Notes: a model not told the origin generated them from the letters alone. A stretch of DNA of 64,000 nucleotides from Prorocentrum cordatum (GCA_963575745.1 CAUYUJ010019370.1:509703-573702); one strand, 5' to 3'. Positions 10,701 to 21,534 are shown, numbered from the stretch's first letter. Numbers and translations: made by a program.

Positions 10701-13700
10701 ATGGACACGACTCGCAGTGCGCTCCTGCGCGAGACCATCCGCAAGGAGTAGAGGAACAAGCATGGCGTAAGCATGAACTTTCAAACTTCCGCACGGATGA
10801 TGTCTCGGGTCTGTGCTGGGCCCCCCAGGCGACGCCTCCGCTTCCGCCCCTACGCCAAGGAGGGGGGCCAGCGCAGATTCCAGAAATTCCTGCGGGGTCC
10901 GAAAGTTTAAAGTTTATGTAGTTTCTAATGCATCACAGGAGATGAGGATGAACTTCAAGCATGTAGATGAGCTGCGCAGGAAAAAGGGCCTGCCCCTCAG
11001 CGCGTCGGCAGTGGTACTGCCCCCGCTCAAGAAGCAGAGCTGTGCCGACAGGCAGCTGGATCAGACTATGGGCCTAACGAGAGATCCGCACACCATGACC
11101 AAGGAGCTTAGAGGAGAAGGGATTAGGAGGGTGGGCAGGAGGAGGAGGAGGAGGCGGAGTTGCATGAGGGAGAGGAGGAGAATGAGGAGTATGAGGATAA
11201 GAAGGAGGAGGAATGACTGGGAATGACAGCAGGCCACGATGTGGCGTGCTTTCCTGGCACGGGGGAGGCCCAACGGACACGAGCCTTTGGGTGCTCCTCC
11301 CCCAGCCACGTGCGCCACCACGAAGACCTCGCCCAGCGGCACCGCCAACACACAGATCAGGGATGCAGCTCAGGGAGAGGCATAGCGCATAGCGGGGCGG
11401 CGCCGAGCTCAGCACTGCACGGTCAGCAGCACCCACCAGGGCGCGTGCTCCGCGCGTGACCGCGGCAGCGGGATGCATGCCAGAACAGTGCCGTCGCCGA
11501 CGCTGGCGTCGTACACTTCGATGCCCTCGACCGCGGGCTCCACGACTGCCCCGACCGCACGGGCCGCCAGTTGGCTCCTCCAGGCCAGCCTGTACTAGGC
11601 CGATGTGCTCGCCCCGCTCCTCCACCACGCTCCCTGGCGGGAAGGCGGGGGGCTGTCCGCACAAAAGCACGCGCAGGCGCATGCTCCAGCTCCGGGGATC
11701 TTCGGGGGCGTCTCGTCAACGTCGGCCATGTCATTCAACTCGCACGGTTCCACCTCATTGTCCTCCATCTCGCTACCATCGCACAGCACGTCGTCGTATT
11801 CATCGACGTCGTAGTAATGCATTCCGTCGCCTTCACCATCGCCTGCCGCCAGCGGGTCCGGCTCCGCCAGCAGCACGTCGGCATCATTGCCCCGCCGCAC
11901 AGAATGCTTCGCAGCGCTTGCCACGAACTGCGGAGCCGTGTGTGCCACACTGCGCCTCGGACCTGGCAACTCTCGCAGGCCCAATTGCGACCACGCAACT
12001 CTTCACGGTGCACTCGATCACACCGTGGGTCTCTCACATGGGCCATTCATTGTTCCGAGCCCGCATGGCCGTTTGCCTTCTCGCCCATGCGCCGCTTCCA
12101 GCGTGCATTGCAGAGACCTTGTGCCAGGAAGCGATTGCCTCACTGCGTGCAGCTTGGAGGTCTGCTGGGCCGCGCGGAGCGCCGTCGCAGCAGCACGCAG
12201 CAGCTGCGTAGCGTTGTGCCTCGGCCTCTGCAGCCACGTGGGCGCGCGTCCCGCCACCAACGCCACCAGCGCTTGCAGCAGGCACCAGACTCGGGTGCCG
12301 AGGATCGCGTTCCTGTTTTTCCTTTGGGAAGCGTCTCAGATGAAAGTAAAGAACCACCGCCACCCGAGAACCCTCTGGTGAGGGGGGCGGCGAACTCTGG
12401 CCGGTGGCACGCCCGAGCGTCACCGGGTATTGTACGGCACGACGTTCAGGCGTGCCACCGCCCAGGGGTTTGGCCCCCCCCCCCTGATGGGTTGTGGCTC
12501 TAGGCCTCCCAAACGGGGTCGGAGTAGATGGGGTCGGAGGATCGCGCCGCATCGCGGATGCATCGCCGATGCGGCTCGATGTGGAGCACGATTTGCTTCA
12601 CGTCGACGTCGCCGATGCGTCGCCCACGTTGACGATGCAACGACGGTGCATCGCCGATGCATCGACGATGTGTCGCCGATGCATCGCCGATGTATCGGCG
12701 ATGCGGCGCGATCCTCCGACCCCATCTACTCTGACTCCATCCAGGAGGCCTCTAGTGGCGGTGGCCCCCGTTTCTCATCTAAGCCTTCCTCCGCTTGCTG
12801 TCGGCGTCCGCCAACGGCTTTGTAGCCGCGAGACCAGGCTATCTGCCCCTGCACGGACGCCAACAGCGCCACGCAGCGCCGCCGTCGAGCCCCTTCTCGC
12901 AGCCATCCCAAGCGGTCCCGCGTGGCTGAAACGTGTGGAACACACGAGATGCTTGATCCACAGTGGCTACGGAGGAGGATGAGGACCAGTGTAAACCCAA
13001 GACTCGTCAACCATGTTGCAATAAACCTTCCCTCCAAGCTTTCCTCCACAGGGCATGGATCCCTACGACTTTATTTTCATTGCTGCAAGTGCCCCATTAG
13101 AAGACAACCGTTTGAGAATCTCCAGCCGTGCCAAACACACGCACACACATGCACGCACACACACAAACATTCTTCGGACTTCACCGCCGCGAACCAGCGT
13201 GATTGTCGGGTCGTGGAGATCCTCAATCGTACCAGAACACCATTCATGGGATTTCCGCTATACGAGCTCTTGGATGTGCTGCAAGCTTTTAAGACAAAAT
13301 GCGTGGCGCTAGGGCAGGATCAACAGTTTGCAAACGACCCGCCAGCCATTCGTGAAGCCGCTGCAAAGTTTCAAAACGAGTGCGCGCGGCGCTAAGGGGA
13401 GAGCCACATTGTGGAAACGACCCGCCCTCCACCCGTGAATTTGCTACAAAGCTTGAACGGCGAATTTGCGTGGCGCTCAGACCAGAGCCACGCGTTCGAA
13501 TCGGCTCGCCCTCCGTTAGTGCAGCTCTTTCAACTGTCAAGCTCCAGGATCATAAAGGGTGAGGAAGTCTCAGTCGAAACGCCGGGCTTGTCTTGCTGAC
13601 ACGCTTGGGGGTGCAACAGGGGGGAGTTACTCATAAGGAAGAAGGGGTGAATAATAGGAGGGGGATGAGGAATAGGAGTAGGAGGAGGAGGAGGAGAGAA

Positions 13701-14001
13701 GTGAGAGGATGGGAGGAGGAGAAGCAAGGACGAGCTCGCCAATCATAGCATGACGGCCGACGACTTCTTCAAGTGGGGCGTGTCGCACGAGGGTCAGGGG
13801 CGGTACGCCTACCTCAGGCACCAGGCCAAGAGCGGAGGGCCCAGGGAGCGGTTCGGTCACCCCGTCTGCTCCAGCCACGAGATCGGGTGGGCGACCCTCA
13901 CGCACCAGAACTTCGGCACGTCGCCGCATGCGAGACGCCCTCTGGTGAAGAACGACTTTTTCAGGACCATGGGCGTGAGCTTCTCCGCGGGGGCGCTCTG
14001 A
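10701..14001 (+). CDS. CFAP144/FAM183-like ciliary protein, three exons
   Basis: The proposed exons are 10,701-10,745, 10,939-11,105 and 13,749-14,001, with start ATG 10,701 (context AGCCATGG) and stop TGA at 13,999. Joined, they give 154 residues without a stop. Exon 1 ends LLRETIRK, exon 2 gives EMRMNFKHVDELRRKK and SASAVVLPPLKKQ, and exon 3 gives TADDFFKWG, HPVCSSHEIGW and PHARRPLVKNDFF. The LRE-x-x-KE start, an ADD/F segment mid-protein and the S-x-EIGW motif before an R-x-L/F tail resemble CFAP144/FAM183, a small axonemal microtubule inner protein of about 130-140 residues. The family call is from recall and remains moderate. Intron 1 is GA-AG with AGGAG at both ends; intron 2 is GC-AG. 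A spliced-leader acceptor could be the AG at 10,697. The exons may instead be partial if further upstream coding exists. Confidence 0.5.
10746..10938 (+). other. intron 1 of the CFAP144-like gene (GA-AG)
   Basis: 193 bp, beginning GAGTAG and ending CACAG. The sequence AGGAG spans the donor (10,744-10,748) and the acceptor (10,937-10,941), so splicing anywhere inside this direct repeat gives the same mRNA. An in-frame TAG three bases inside the intron shows that read-through would truncate the protein. Confidence 0.5.
11595..12046 (-). other. possible decayed coding segment, minus strand
   Basis: Two overlapping minus-strand frames carry protein-like text: GDGEGDGMHYYDVDEYDDV with ELNDMADVDETPPK (frame ending 11,595), and GRNWACESCQVRG (frame ending 11,735). 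They would need a frameshift to join. Nothing was recognised; a transposon remnant inside the intron is one possibility. Confidence 0.2.
12499..12755. mobile_element. foldback element family A, copy 1
   Basis: Long terminal inverted repeats: 12,500 onward reads CTAGGCCTCC then GGGGTCGGAG and TAGATGGGGTCGGAGGATCG. The right end to 12,755 gives its reverse complement through GGAGGCCTCTAG. The arms span about 58 bp each. The interior is rich in GATGCATCGCCGATGC-like units. There is no coding capacity, so it is a MITE-like non-autonomous element. Confidence 0.8.
13288..13535 (+). repeat. three tandem copies of the 85-bp repeat
   Basis: Three consecutive diverged units each contain GCG(T/C)GGCGCT, a GAnCCACA-like stretch, and AACGACCCGCC (or TCGGCTCGCC) followed by a GTGAA or GTTAGTGCAG end. 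Single minus-orientation copies lie at 8.76 and 9.08 kb. Confidence 0.7.
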
Positions 14002-14023
14002 CCTGCCCCCCGCAGAGGGCAGA

Positions 14024-14188
14024 TCTTGACCATGGCTGGGCCTAAACGTTGTTTTGCTGGACTTAGGCTATGTTTCGTTTTTCGTTTTTGGCAGGCAGGG
14101 AGGTACAGGAAAACAGGTAGAGCAAAACGACAACTAAAACGAACACACAACGAAAAACAACGTTTAGGTCCGGCCCTGTTCTTGACCA
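14024..14188. mobile_element. foldback element family C with 9-bp target duplication
   Basis: TCTTGACCA occurs at 14,024-14,032 and 14,180-14,188. Between them lies a 147-bp insert with inverted termini: GGGCCTAAACGTTGTTTT at 14,038-14,055, and its reverse complement (with a few extra bases) ending at 14,176. The duplication plus TIRs point to a transposase-mobilised insertion, placed just after the stop of the CFAP144-like gene, probably in its 3' UTR or flank. It has no coding capacity. Confidence 0.75.
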
Positions 14189-14698
14189 ATCCACCTGCGT
14201 GCCTTGCCAGCGCCACCCTGGGCCCAGGGATAGCACACGGGCCCTCCCGGCCTCAGCGAGGAGGGCGCACAGCAGGTGCACCAAAAGAGAAGCCAGCCTG
14301 CCAGCAGCTGTCGGACGGAAGCTTCTGATCCCTCCGATGGCCCTCAAGAAGCTCAAGGCTCGACGACGCCCTGTTCCCCAAACAGTGTTTGCCGCCCGTC
14401 GCCGCCGTCGCCGCCGCTCGGGGCCAGTGGCGGCTATTGCGGGCGGTGCCGCCCATGGCCGCCGTCGCTGTCGCATAGATTGCACCACATAGTTAGATTC
14501 TCCATTCTAAAAAAAGAATAGACTCTACCCCCCCCCCCCACGTTATCCCCCCCTTTCGGGCATGTAAATCATATATGATTATGACCACATGTCCATCCTA
14601 AATATGAATGTACACTATCCCAGGGGGGCCGGTATCGCTCCCCGTGAGGTTCCCCTGTAAAAACAATACGCGGGGACATTTTCTGTTCTAACATAAGA
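14189..14698. other. no gene seen
   Basis: GC-rich DNA with a CCGCCGTCG run at about 14,398-14,470, a C-homopolymer near 14,530, and one ATTGCACCACATAG unit (14,477-14,491) related to the 15-mer repeat at 16.1 kb. Confidence 0.5.
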
Positions 14699-14699
14699 C

Positions 14700-15185
14700 T
14701 TGGTCATGCATCCCTTGCAAAAAACGGGACGAAGTGCACACGCGCGCGTCGTCGAGCGCGCATGCCGAAATCCTTCAAAAACCTTTGGTTTCGGAAGGAT
14801 TTCGCAATCGAGTTTCCAAGCAAACATACACAACAACACAGGGTTTCGCAACCCTGATTTGCCAAACAAGCTCACACGCGAGCTCTTGCGAAATCTTGAG
14901 AAAACCATTGCTTCTTTCAAGCTTTCCACAATATGCTACCAAACTGGCTTCGCGCGCGCATGTCGAAATCTGTCGAACGCCCTTGCGCGTGTGCCGTCGC
15001 GAGAATCCTCTGCAGGAGCAAACGACGAAGTGGAGACGCGCGCGTCGTCGCGCGCGTATGCCGAACTCCTTCAAAACCCATCGGTTTCGGAAGGATTTTA
15101 AAATCGTGTGTCCAAACAACCTACAAAAACAAAAGGTTTCGCAACACGGGTTTTCAACAAAAGCGTGCGCGCGCGCTCTTGCGTC
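14700..15185 (+). repeat. tandem duplication, about 300-bp unit
   Basis: Blocks at about 14,723-14,905 and 15,020-15,185 share GACGAAGTG, ACGCGCGCGTCGTCG, CGCGCATGCCGAA / CGCGTATGCCGAA, TCCTTCAAAA, GGTTTCGGAAGGATTT, GGTTTCGCAAC and CGCGCTCTTGCG. A partial third unit lies between them. It leads straight into the TCG microsatellite. Confidence 0.8.
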
Positions 15186-15401
15186 GTCGTCGTCGTCGTC
15201 GCCGTCCTCCCTCCTCCCGCGTCGTCGTCGTCGTCGCCTACGTCGTCCTCTGTCTTTCCTCGTGTTCGTCGTCGTCGTCCTCTTTGGCGTCGTGGTCGTT
15301 TCCGTCGTCGTTGTCGCCGTGGTCGTCCTTCCTCCTCCTCCCTCGTCGTCATCGTCGTCCGTCGTCGGCGTCTCGTCGTCGTCCCTCCTATTTCGTCGCC
15401 G

Positions 15402-15433
<32 letters not shown>

Positions 15434-15670
15434 GTCGTCGTCTTCCCTCCTCCCTCGTCGTTGTCGTCGTCGGCGTCGCCGTCCTTCCTCCTTCTGCGTC
15501 GTTCGCGTCGTCGCCGTCCGCCCTCCTCCCTCGTCGTTGTCGTCGTTGTCGTCGTTGTCTCCGTCTTCGTCCTCCCTCCTCCCTCGTCGTCGTCTTCGTT
15601 GGCGACGTCGTCGTCGTCTTCGTCGTCGTCGGCGTCGGCGTCGTCGTCTTCGTCGTCGTCGACGTCGGCG

Positions 15671-15705
<35 letters not shown>

Positions 15706-15955
15706 GTCGTCGTCGGCGTCGTTGACGTCGTCGTCGTCGGTGTCGTCGTTGTCGTCGTCGTCGGCGTTGTCATCGTCGTCGTCGTTGTCATCGTCGTCGT
15801 CGTCGGCGGCGTCGGCGTCGTCGTCGTCGTCGGTGTCGTCGTCGTCGTTGTCGGCGTCGTCGAAGTCGTTGGAGACGTCGTCGGTGTCGTCTTAGTCGTT
15901 GTCGGCGGCGTCGTCGTCGTCGTTGTCGCTGTCGTCGTCGGCGTCGCTGTCGTTG
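15181..15955. repeat. (TCG)n microsatellite
   Basis: About 775 bp of TCG/GTC trinucleotides with CCTCCTCCCTCGTCG interruptions in the first half. It is open in several frames on both strands (poly-Ser, poly-Val, poly-Arg, poly-Thr), which is an artefact of the repeat. Confidence 0.95.
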
Positions 15956-16079
15956 CCAAGTGCCATTTGGTACCCACCGTCACGGTCTTAAGAGATTTTG
16001 CAAACCAAGTTGCGGGTGGGTGGGTGGGATGTTTGCGCGAGCAGTGGAGTGGACAACTCACTCACTGCGAACAGAAAGT

Positions 16080-16240
16080 AATTGCACCACATATATTGCA
16101 CCGCATAGACTGGATTGCATAGGCTGCACCGCGTAGATTACGCCACGTAGATTGCACCGCATAGATTGCACCGCAGAGATTGCGTTAGTTTCCATCGCAT
16201 ACATTGCACCACATATATTGCACCGCATAGACTGCAAGAA
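16080..16240. repeat. 15-mer repeat ATTGCACCGCATAGA
   Basis: About nine degenerate units of ATTGCACCGCATAGA / ATTGCACCACATAT. Confidence 0.85.
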
Positions 16241-16715
16241 CCTGTTGTTTAGGGGTCCACGCTGGCTATTACATGTATCATGTCATGACTTATTATTGCA
16301 TGCCCCTACTGTGCAGGGAAGCTGGAAACACGAAGGGCTGGAAGCACTGCGGACAGAATTGCGCCCACGGGCCTGCGCACAAATTAGACAGAGGGAGCCC
16401 AAACCCGACCGAACAAAAAGAAAGAATTTATGGTAGCCCCAGGCAGCCCCCAGTTGGCCCGGGGACGACGTTTGTGAAGGAAGAAACTCACCGCGACGAC
16501 AGCGTAAGGGCTGGCCCAGAACATGAGAAACAAACGCATCGGACTATCCTTGAGGGGCCTCCATTCGGACCGGCGAATAAAACACAACGGGCTTCCCGAA
16601 AGCGACGAACACAGAAGAGTTGGTATAGCCAACAGGGGTCGGGCTTCGGCGAAAAAGTATTAAAAAACGATTGCGCGATTCATAACGCATCTCTCATATG
16701 CCGGAAACCCAGTCC
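16241..16715. other. no gene seen
   Basis: Several medium open frames but no recognisable domain or motif. Confidence 0.45.
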
Positions 16716-18330
16716 CGGGTCCCCTCAGGCCGCAGCACACCAGGGGTACCAACTATACACGAAGTGTCCCCTTCCCCAACGAGGCCTCCCCCGGGCCTCC
16801 CCGGGCCTCCCTGGAACTTTCCTGGAGCTTCCCCCCAGAGCTTCCGGATAGGTTCCAGACGGCCCAACGTGGCTTCCGAACGGCCCCAGATGATGTCAAA
16901 ATTGCATGCGAGGCCCCGAAGACACCTTATGATGGCTCCAGGTGGACCCCCAAGAAGGCCCGAAGAGGCAAACATTGCCTCCTCCCTGTTTGGAAAACGC
17001 ACCCCCAAAGCAGTTGAAGAGGTCCCCCAGAGGGTCCCAAGATTGCCCAAGCGGCACCCAGGACTGCCCCAAGAGAGCTCCAACAGGGGCTCCCAGGGGG
17101 GGAATTCGAACCCACATTTCAAGGCCTCCGCCCCAAGAGGACCCCGAAGACCGCCAGCAAGCCCCCAACGACCACGCCGAGAGGAACCAAGAGGGCCCCA
17201 AGACGCCCCAAGACGGCTCCAAGAGGACCCTCAAGAGGGCCCAACGAGGCATACATTACCCCCGTTCTTTTTACGGAAACGCACAGTTCTATCACATTCG
17301 CTGTTTTTTGTTATGCGCACAACGCCCAAGACGGCCCCAGAGCCGCAAAACAGCTCAAGAGGCCCCCCCAGAGAGCCCCAAGAAAGCCCGAGAGAGCCCC
17401 AAGACGGCCCAAGCAGCACCCACGACCGCTCAAGACGGCCCCAGAGAGCCCCTAACATCGGCCCCTAGGGGGGGAATGGAGCCGACATTTCGAGGCCTCC
17501 GCCCCCAAGAGGACCCCGAAGACCGCCGGCAGGCCCCCGACGACCCCGAGACGGCTCCAAAAGGACCCTCAAGAGGGCCCGAATGGGCAAACCAATTCCT
17601 TTAGGAGAGCGCACATGTGTAACCCGGAAGGGTCTTTCATGCTAGCCGCGATTGCCCCCCCCCAAGCTCCCGGTTGGCGATCCGACTCGTCCTCCTCCTC
17701 GTCATTCCCCTCACCATCACAGATCCTCATCACCTTCCCCATCATCAGCAGCGGCCGCGGCGGGGGAATCATTGCTTTTCCTGTGCTGTTGGGGCCCCAA
17801 TCCGTCAATAAGCCCGCGGAAACATATGTTTCCATTATTGGGGGGGATTCGAGACAGATTGCGGTTACCACAGTTGCTGTTTCCATGCGTGCAGCTTCCA
17901 AAATTACCCCAGATGCCCCCAGGAGAGCCCCAAAACGGCCCAGACGTCTCCCAGAGGGCCCCAAGACGGCCCAAGAGGGCCCCAAGACGGCCCAAGCGGC
18001 ACCCAGGACAGCCCAAGACGGCCCCACGAGGGCCCCAAAGAGGGAATTGGGGGGAGGATGGCGGGGGATGTGAACCTGCATGTCGAGGCCTTCGCCCCAA
18101 GAGGACCCCTCACAGACCACAGCAGGCCCCCAAAGACCTCCCGAGAGGACCCAAGAGGGCGAAAAGAGACCCCGAAGAGTCCCCGAAGAGGCCCCGAAGG
18201 GCGCCCCAAGAGGCTTCAAGACTGTTTCCAAGAGGCTGCCCAGAGGTTTTCCCAGAGGCGCGAACAGTCATTCAAGAGGTCTCACACCAACAACCCAGGC
18301 ACGGTCGCAGGATGCGCAGACGGCCACCAG
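16716..18330. repeat. CCCCAAGAnGGC degenerate repeat field
   Basis: Dense array of short units such as GGCCCCAAGACGGC and GCCCCCAAGAGG at roughly 10-14 bp spacing. It includes two similar long blocks (about 17,100-17,260 and 17,465-17,610) sharing GGGGGGGAAT, CATTTCGAGGCCTCCGCCCC and AGGACCCCGAAGACCGCC. A third relative starts at 18,060. Frames here (Pro/Lys/Arg-rich) are not genes. Confidence 0.85.
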
Positions 18331-19000
18331 GAGGGGCACACGTGGACGAGGGGCATGGTGGTTCCTCCTCTTTGCGTCGTCATTTTCCTTTTGGTCTTCA
18401 AGGAATAAACTTCTCCTTCTGCTCCTGCCCCTCCTTCCCGTTCTGCCCTCGTCTTTGTCGCTGTCATGCTCCTGGACTCTTCTCCCATTCTTCGACCTCC
18501 AAACCGCCCCCCTCGTCCCCTTCGTCGTCCTCCTGGAGACCTCCGTGCTCAGGCAAGGCCTGTTTACTGCGTGTTTCCGTGATTCCGCAGCGTCTTCGGA
18601 CTAAGGTCGCATCCGAAACCGTCGCCCACCCCTCGGCATCCCACTGCGAGCGGGGATTCTGGAGAACCTGAGCGCTCGCGAAGCGCGCGCGATCGGTCAC
18701 GAATGTTTGGCCGCGGCCGCGGGCCACCCTGCCCGAGCCGAAGACCAGGAAACACAGAAGGCTGGCGCGCAAAAGAAGTGTTCAGCGGGACGCCCAGGAC
18801 GGGCTTCCAGGCCGAAATCGACACCCAATGGCATGGCCGGGAGCAACAACAACACATGCACCTTGGCGCGGCGTCGAGAACGCCCCGCTCGAGCAAAAAC
18901 GAGCAACAAAAATGAGGCGCTAGCAAATTGCAACTAAAGCGAAACTGTCGGGGCAACCCTGCGGCGCACCCGTCTGATACGAATAGCATGGTCCTGTGGC
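18331..19000. other. no gene seen
   Basis: Pyrimidine-rich 18,360-18,500. A degenerate copy of the GAACC-GCGCGC-GGTT palindrome lies at 18,662-18,700. No recognisable coding. Confidence 0.45.
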
Positions 19001-19215
19001 ATGCCCCGTGGGACCTGGGGCATGTCTCATGGGCTATAGGCTTGGGGCGGCATGGGACATGGGGCGTGGTCATGGGGCGTGAGGCACAGCATGGGGCTTG
19101 GACCACCCCAGGAGGCATGCGGCATGGGGCACGGGCCATGTCCCCAGAACACGCATACCGCATGCCCCATGGGGCAATGGGCATGCCGCATGGGGCATGG
19201 CGTGCCCCATAGCGC
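19001..19215. repeat. CATGGGGC degenerate tandem repeat
   Basis: Repeats of (G)CATGGGGCATG and GGCATGGGAC, with reverse-complement CATGCCCCAT units interspersed, so the block can fold on itself. Confidence 0.8.
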
Positions 19216-20000
19216 CATCGTGGGGCCCAGGGCCGCCCTGTCAGGACGTCCTGGTGGCGTCCCGGTGCCTCTGACGCATGCGCATCTCCGCTCCGCCAGT
19301 GCACGCGGGTATATCTGCCGCTCCGAGGCGGGGATTTATGCATGACTGCCGCCTGGAGGATCGATTTTCGGAGACCTCGCCAGACGGAGGATATGGATGT
19401 ACTCAGGCCCCCTGGGGCCTCAGTATGTCCACATCCACCGCCCGCTGGGTTCCCACGACGTCGATTCCACAGGCGGTGGATGTCGGACGGGGCTAGGACG
19501 AGGATAAAATCGTTCCAGAGCGTTCTGGAAGGCTCTCAGAGCGGGCCAGAACGTGAGAGGGCCGCTGCGCTCGAGACATCCTCCAGAGCCGGTGGATCCC
19601 AGCGATTCCCGATTTTTCCCTATCCGATGTTATCCTCGTCCAGGCTTCGTCTTAGGATATGAGTATATCCCCGCCCCGCAGCCGGCGCGGACGGAGACGG
19701 TCTCCGGCGCGCCCCGTTTCGGGCGCGGGCGTGGCGGCGCTGCCCGCCCCCAGGCCCCCCAGCTCGCAGGCCCCGCCGACACCCGCTGGGGGCGCCTCGG
19801 GCGGGCCTGTGCGAGGAGGGAGGATGTGGCCAGAGGGGAGGATCGGGTGCTGCCCACGTCGAGCCGTGAGAGGCGGGGGTCAATGTAAACGTGGTCAGCC
19901 AGAGCGCCAGATCTTGCAGGATCCTGCAGGATCCAGATCCTGCTAAGCTTGACTGACCCGGGCTTGCCCTGACGTGGGCCAGTGCGACCCCGAAATAGTT
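19216..20000. other. no gene seen
   Basis: GC-rich DNA without a recognised domain. A short direct repeat, GATCC(A/T)GCAG, lies near 19,915-19,940. Confidence 0.45.
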
Positions 20001-20003
20001 CCA

Positions 20004-20168
20004 GCCTCCCAGATGGGGTCCGAGCAGGAAGGGTCGGAAGATCGCGCCGCGTTGCCGATGTTGCGGCGATGCGGCTCGATGTGGAGCCCGATTTCTTCCG
20101 CGCCGACGTCGCCGGTGCGGTGCAATCCTCCGCCCCATCCGCTCGGACCCCATCTGGGAGGCCTCTAG
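20004..20168. mobile_element. foldback element family A, copy 2
   Basis: The left end CCTCCCAGATGGGGTCCGAG is matched by the right end CTCGGACCCCATCTGGGAGG followed by CCTCTAG. The interior shares GATCGCGCCGC, GCGATGCGGCTCGATGTGGAG and GACGTCGCCG with copy 1 at 12.5 kb. Copy 2 is about 90 bp shorter. Confidence 0.8.
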
Positions 20169-20177
20169 ACAGGTGTT

Positions 20178-20262
20178 CCCGGCCCAAGGTGTCTCCAGCT
20201 TTGCGCTCCACTTTGGAGCCCCTGGGGCCCTCTGGGCCTCGTGAGGGGTGCTCTGTTGGCCG
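20178..20262 (-). repeat. dispersed repeat shared with 3.75 kb
   Basis: In reverse complement it contains CCCCTCACGAGGCCCAGAGG, GCCCCAGGGGCTCCAAAGTG and GAGCGCAAAGC. The same text, slightly diverged, is at 3,756-3,815 on the plus strand. Confidence 0.7.
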
Positions 20263-21100
20263 TGGGGCCTCCTGGGGAACCAGGCGGAAGCAGGGCGCGA
20301 GCGACAGGGTGTTTTGGCGATGTCGTGGGCCGCTTTCGTTTTGAGATTTCAGTTTGCAGCAGAGCCGGATGCAAGACAGAACGAGGGAAAACGAAAACAA
20401 GACGATGACGGAAAACATCGTGCAGCTCGCGCCCTGGGAGGAAATCGTAGGGACACCTTGGACCAGGGACACTCTTGGCAACAACACCCGGGGAAATTGC
20501 ATATCCGATTCCGCGGCCTCGCGGGCTGGGCCCCCGGACCGCTGCCCCGTGCGGCACAGATTCACGTGGTGGCGCATCCAGGGGATTGCGCCTTGGGTGT
20601 GCAGTTCGCGATGGCGCTGACGTGGATGCGTTCGCCGCTCGCGGGGAGGCGAGCGGGGGAGGGTCATTCGGCCTCGGCGGCGCAAGACAGCGTCAAGCCG
20701 AGGCTCGCCGCAGATAGAGATTGGCGAGTGGAGGTGTCGGCCCTCCCACCCTGGCCTCATGATAGATGGCCCCAGGCATGTCGCGGGCCCCCGAACGGGG
20801 GATGGTGACCACACCGCGTGGTGAGTCCCGGGGATTCGGGGTCACCGCGCGGTTGTGGGACTTGAGTCGTTATCCGAGGATGTCTCGGACGACGGGGTCC
20901 TCCGAGGTCCTGCGGTGACGAGGTCACCACGCGGTCTGTCACCACACGGTTTGGGGGCCCCGAAGCTTGGGCCCCACCCGCCCATGCTAATGGCAGCGCC
21001 CCACCCCTTTTGGTGTTTCGATCCCCGCCCTTGCCCTCTTGTTGTGGGTACCGTGGTGCCGTGGTGCTTCGGGGAGGGGGTTTCCAGGCGAGGTCCCAAT
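20263..21100. other. no gene seen
   Basis: Includes GGTCACCACGCGGT-like repeats at about 20,800-20,955. No recognisable coding. Confidence 0.45.
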
Positions 21101-21144
21101 GTTGTCGCCGTCGCCGTCGCCGCTTCCGTCACTGTCGCCGTCGC

Positions 21145-21175
<31 letters not shown>

Positions 21176-21180
21176 CCCTC
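21101..21180. repeat. (GTC)n microsatellite
   Basis: GTCGCC/GTC tract. Confidence 0.9.
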
Positions 21181-21324
21181 TCCATCTCATATGAGGATAG
21201 GTGGCCTCAGGAACCATGTACCCCATCCCCGTTTTGTCCCAGATCCTAAGTCTGGATTTCCTGTTAGCACTGGGACGCCTCCGCCTCCTTTGCTCTCCTT
21301 GTTTTGGTTTGTTATGTTTCTTTT

Positions 21325-21442
21325 TTTTGTTCTCTCTCTCTCTATATATATATACATAAAAAATATGTATCCCTCTTTCTCTCTCGCTCTCTCGCTCTCT
21401 CTCTCTCTCTCTTTCTCGCTCTCTCTCTCTCTCTCTCTCTTC
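21325..21442. repeat. (CT)n / (TA)n microsatellite
   Basis: CT-repeat tract interrupted by a short TATATATATA stretch. Confidence 0.95.
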
Positions 21443-21534
21443 TATTACTTAGCTTTCTCAGATCATTCATACTCAGGCTCAGGCACACCCAGGTACACTC
21501 ACACTCAGGCTCACGAACACTCATACACACATTC

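Larger units (their letters stand above)
11106..13748 (+). other. intron 2 of the CFAP144-like gene (GC-AG)
   Basis: 2,643 bp, beginning GCTTAG and ending CATAG, phase 2, and its length is a multiple of three so the flanking frames agree. It holds a GGA tract (11,125-11,215), an unrecognised GC-rich block, foldback A copy 1 (12,499-12,755), a CA-type tract (13,137-13,165) and three tandem 85-bp repeats. A second GGA tract (13,660-13,735) stands next to the acceptor. Confidence 0.45.

Noticed and set aside
10773-10910. 45-codon plus-strand frame with RRRLRFRPYAKEGGQRRF
   Set aside because: Lies wholly inside intron 1 of the CFAP144-like gene, and skipping it restores a good frame; kept in mind only as an alternative exon.
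14734-16122. Long open frames on both strands over the TCG tract (up to 462 codons)
   Set aside because: TCG/GTC repeats contain no stop codons in either direction; composition is Val/Ser/Arg/Thr only.
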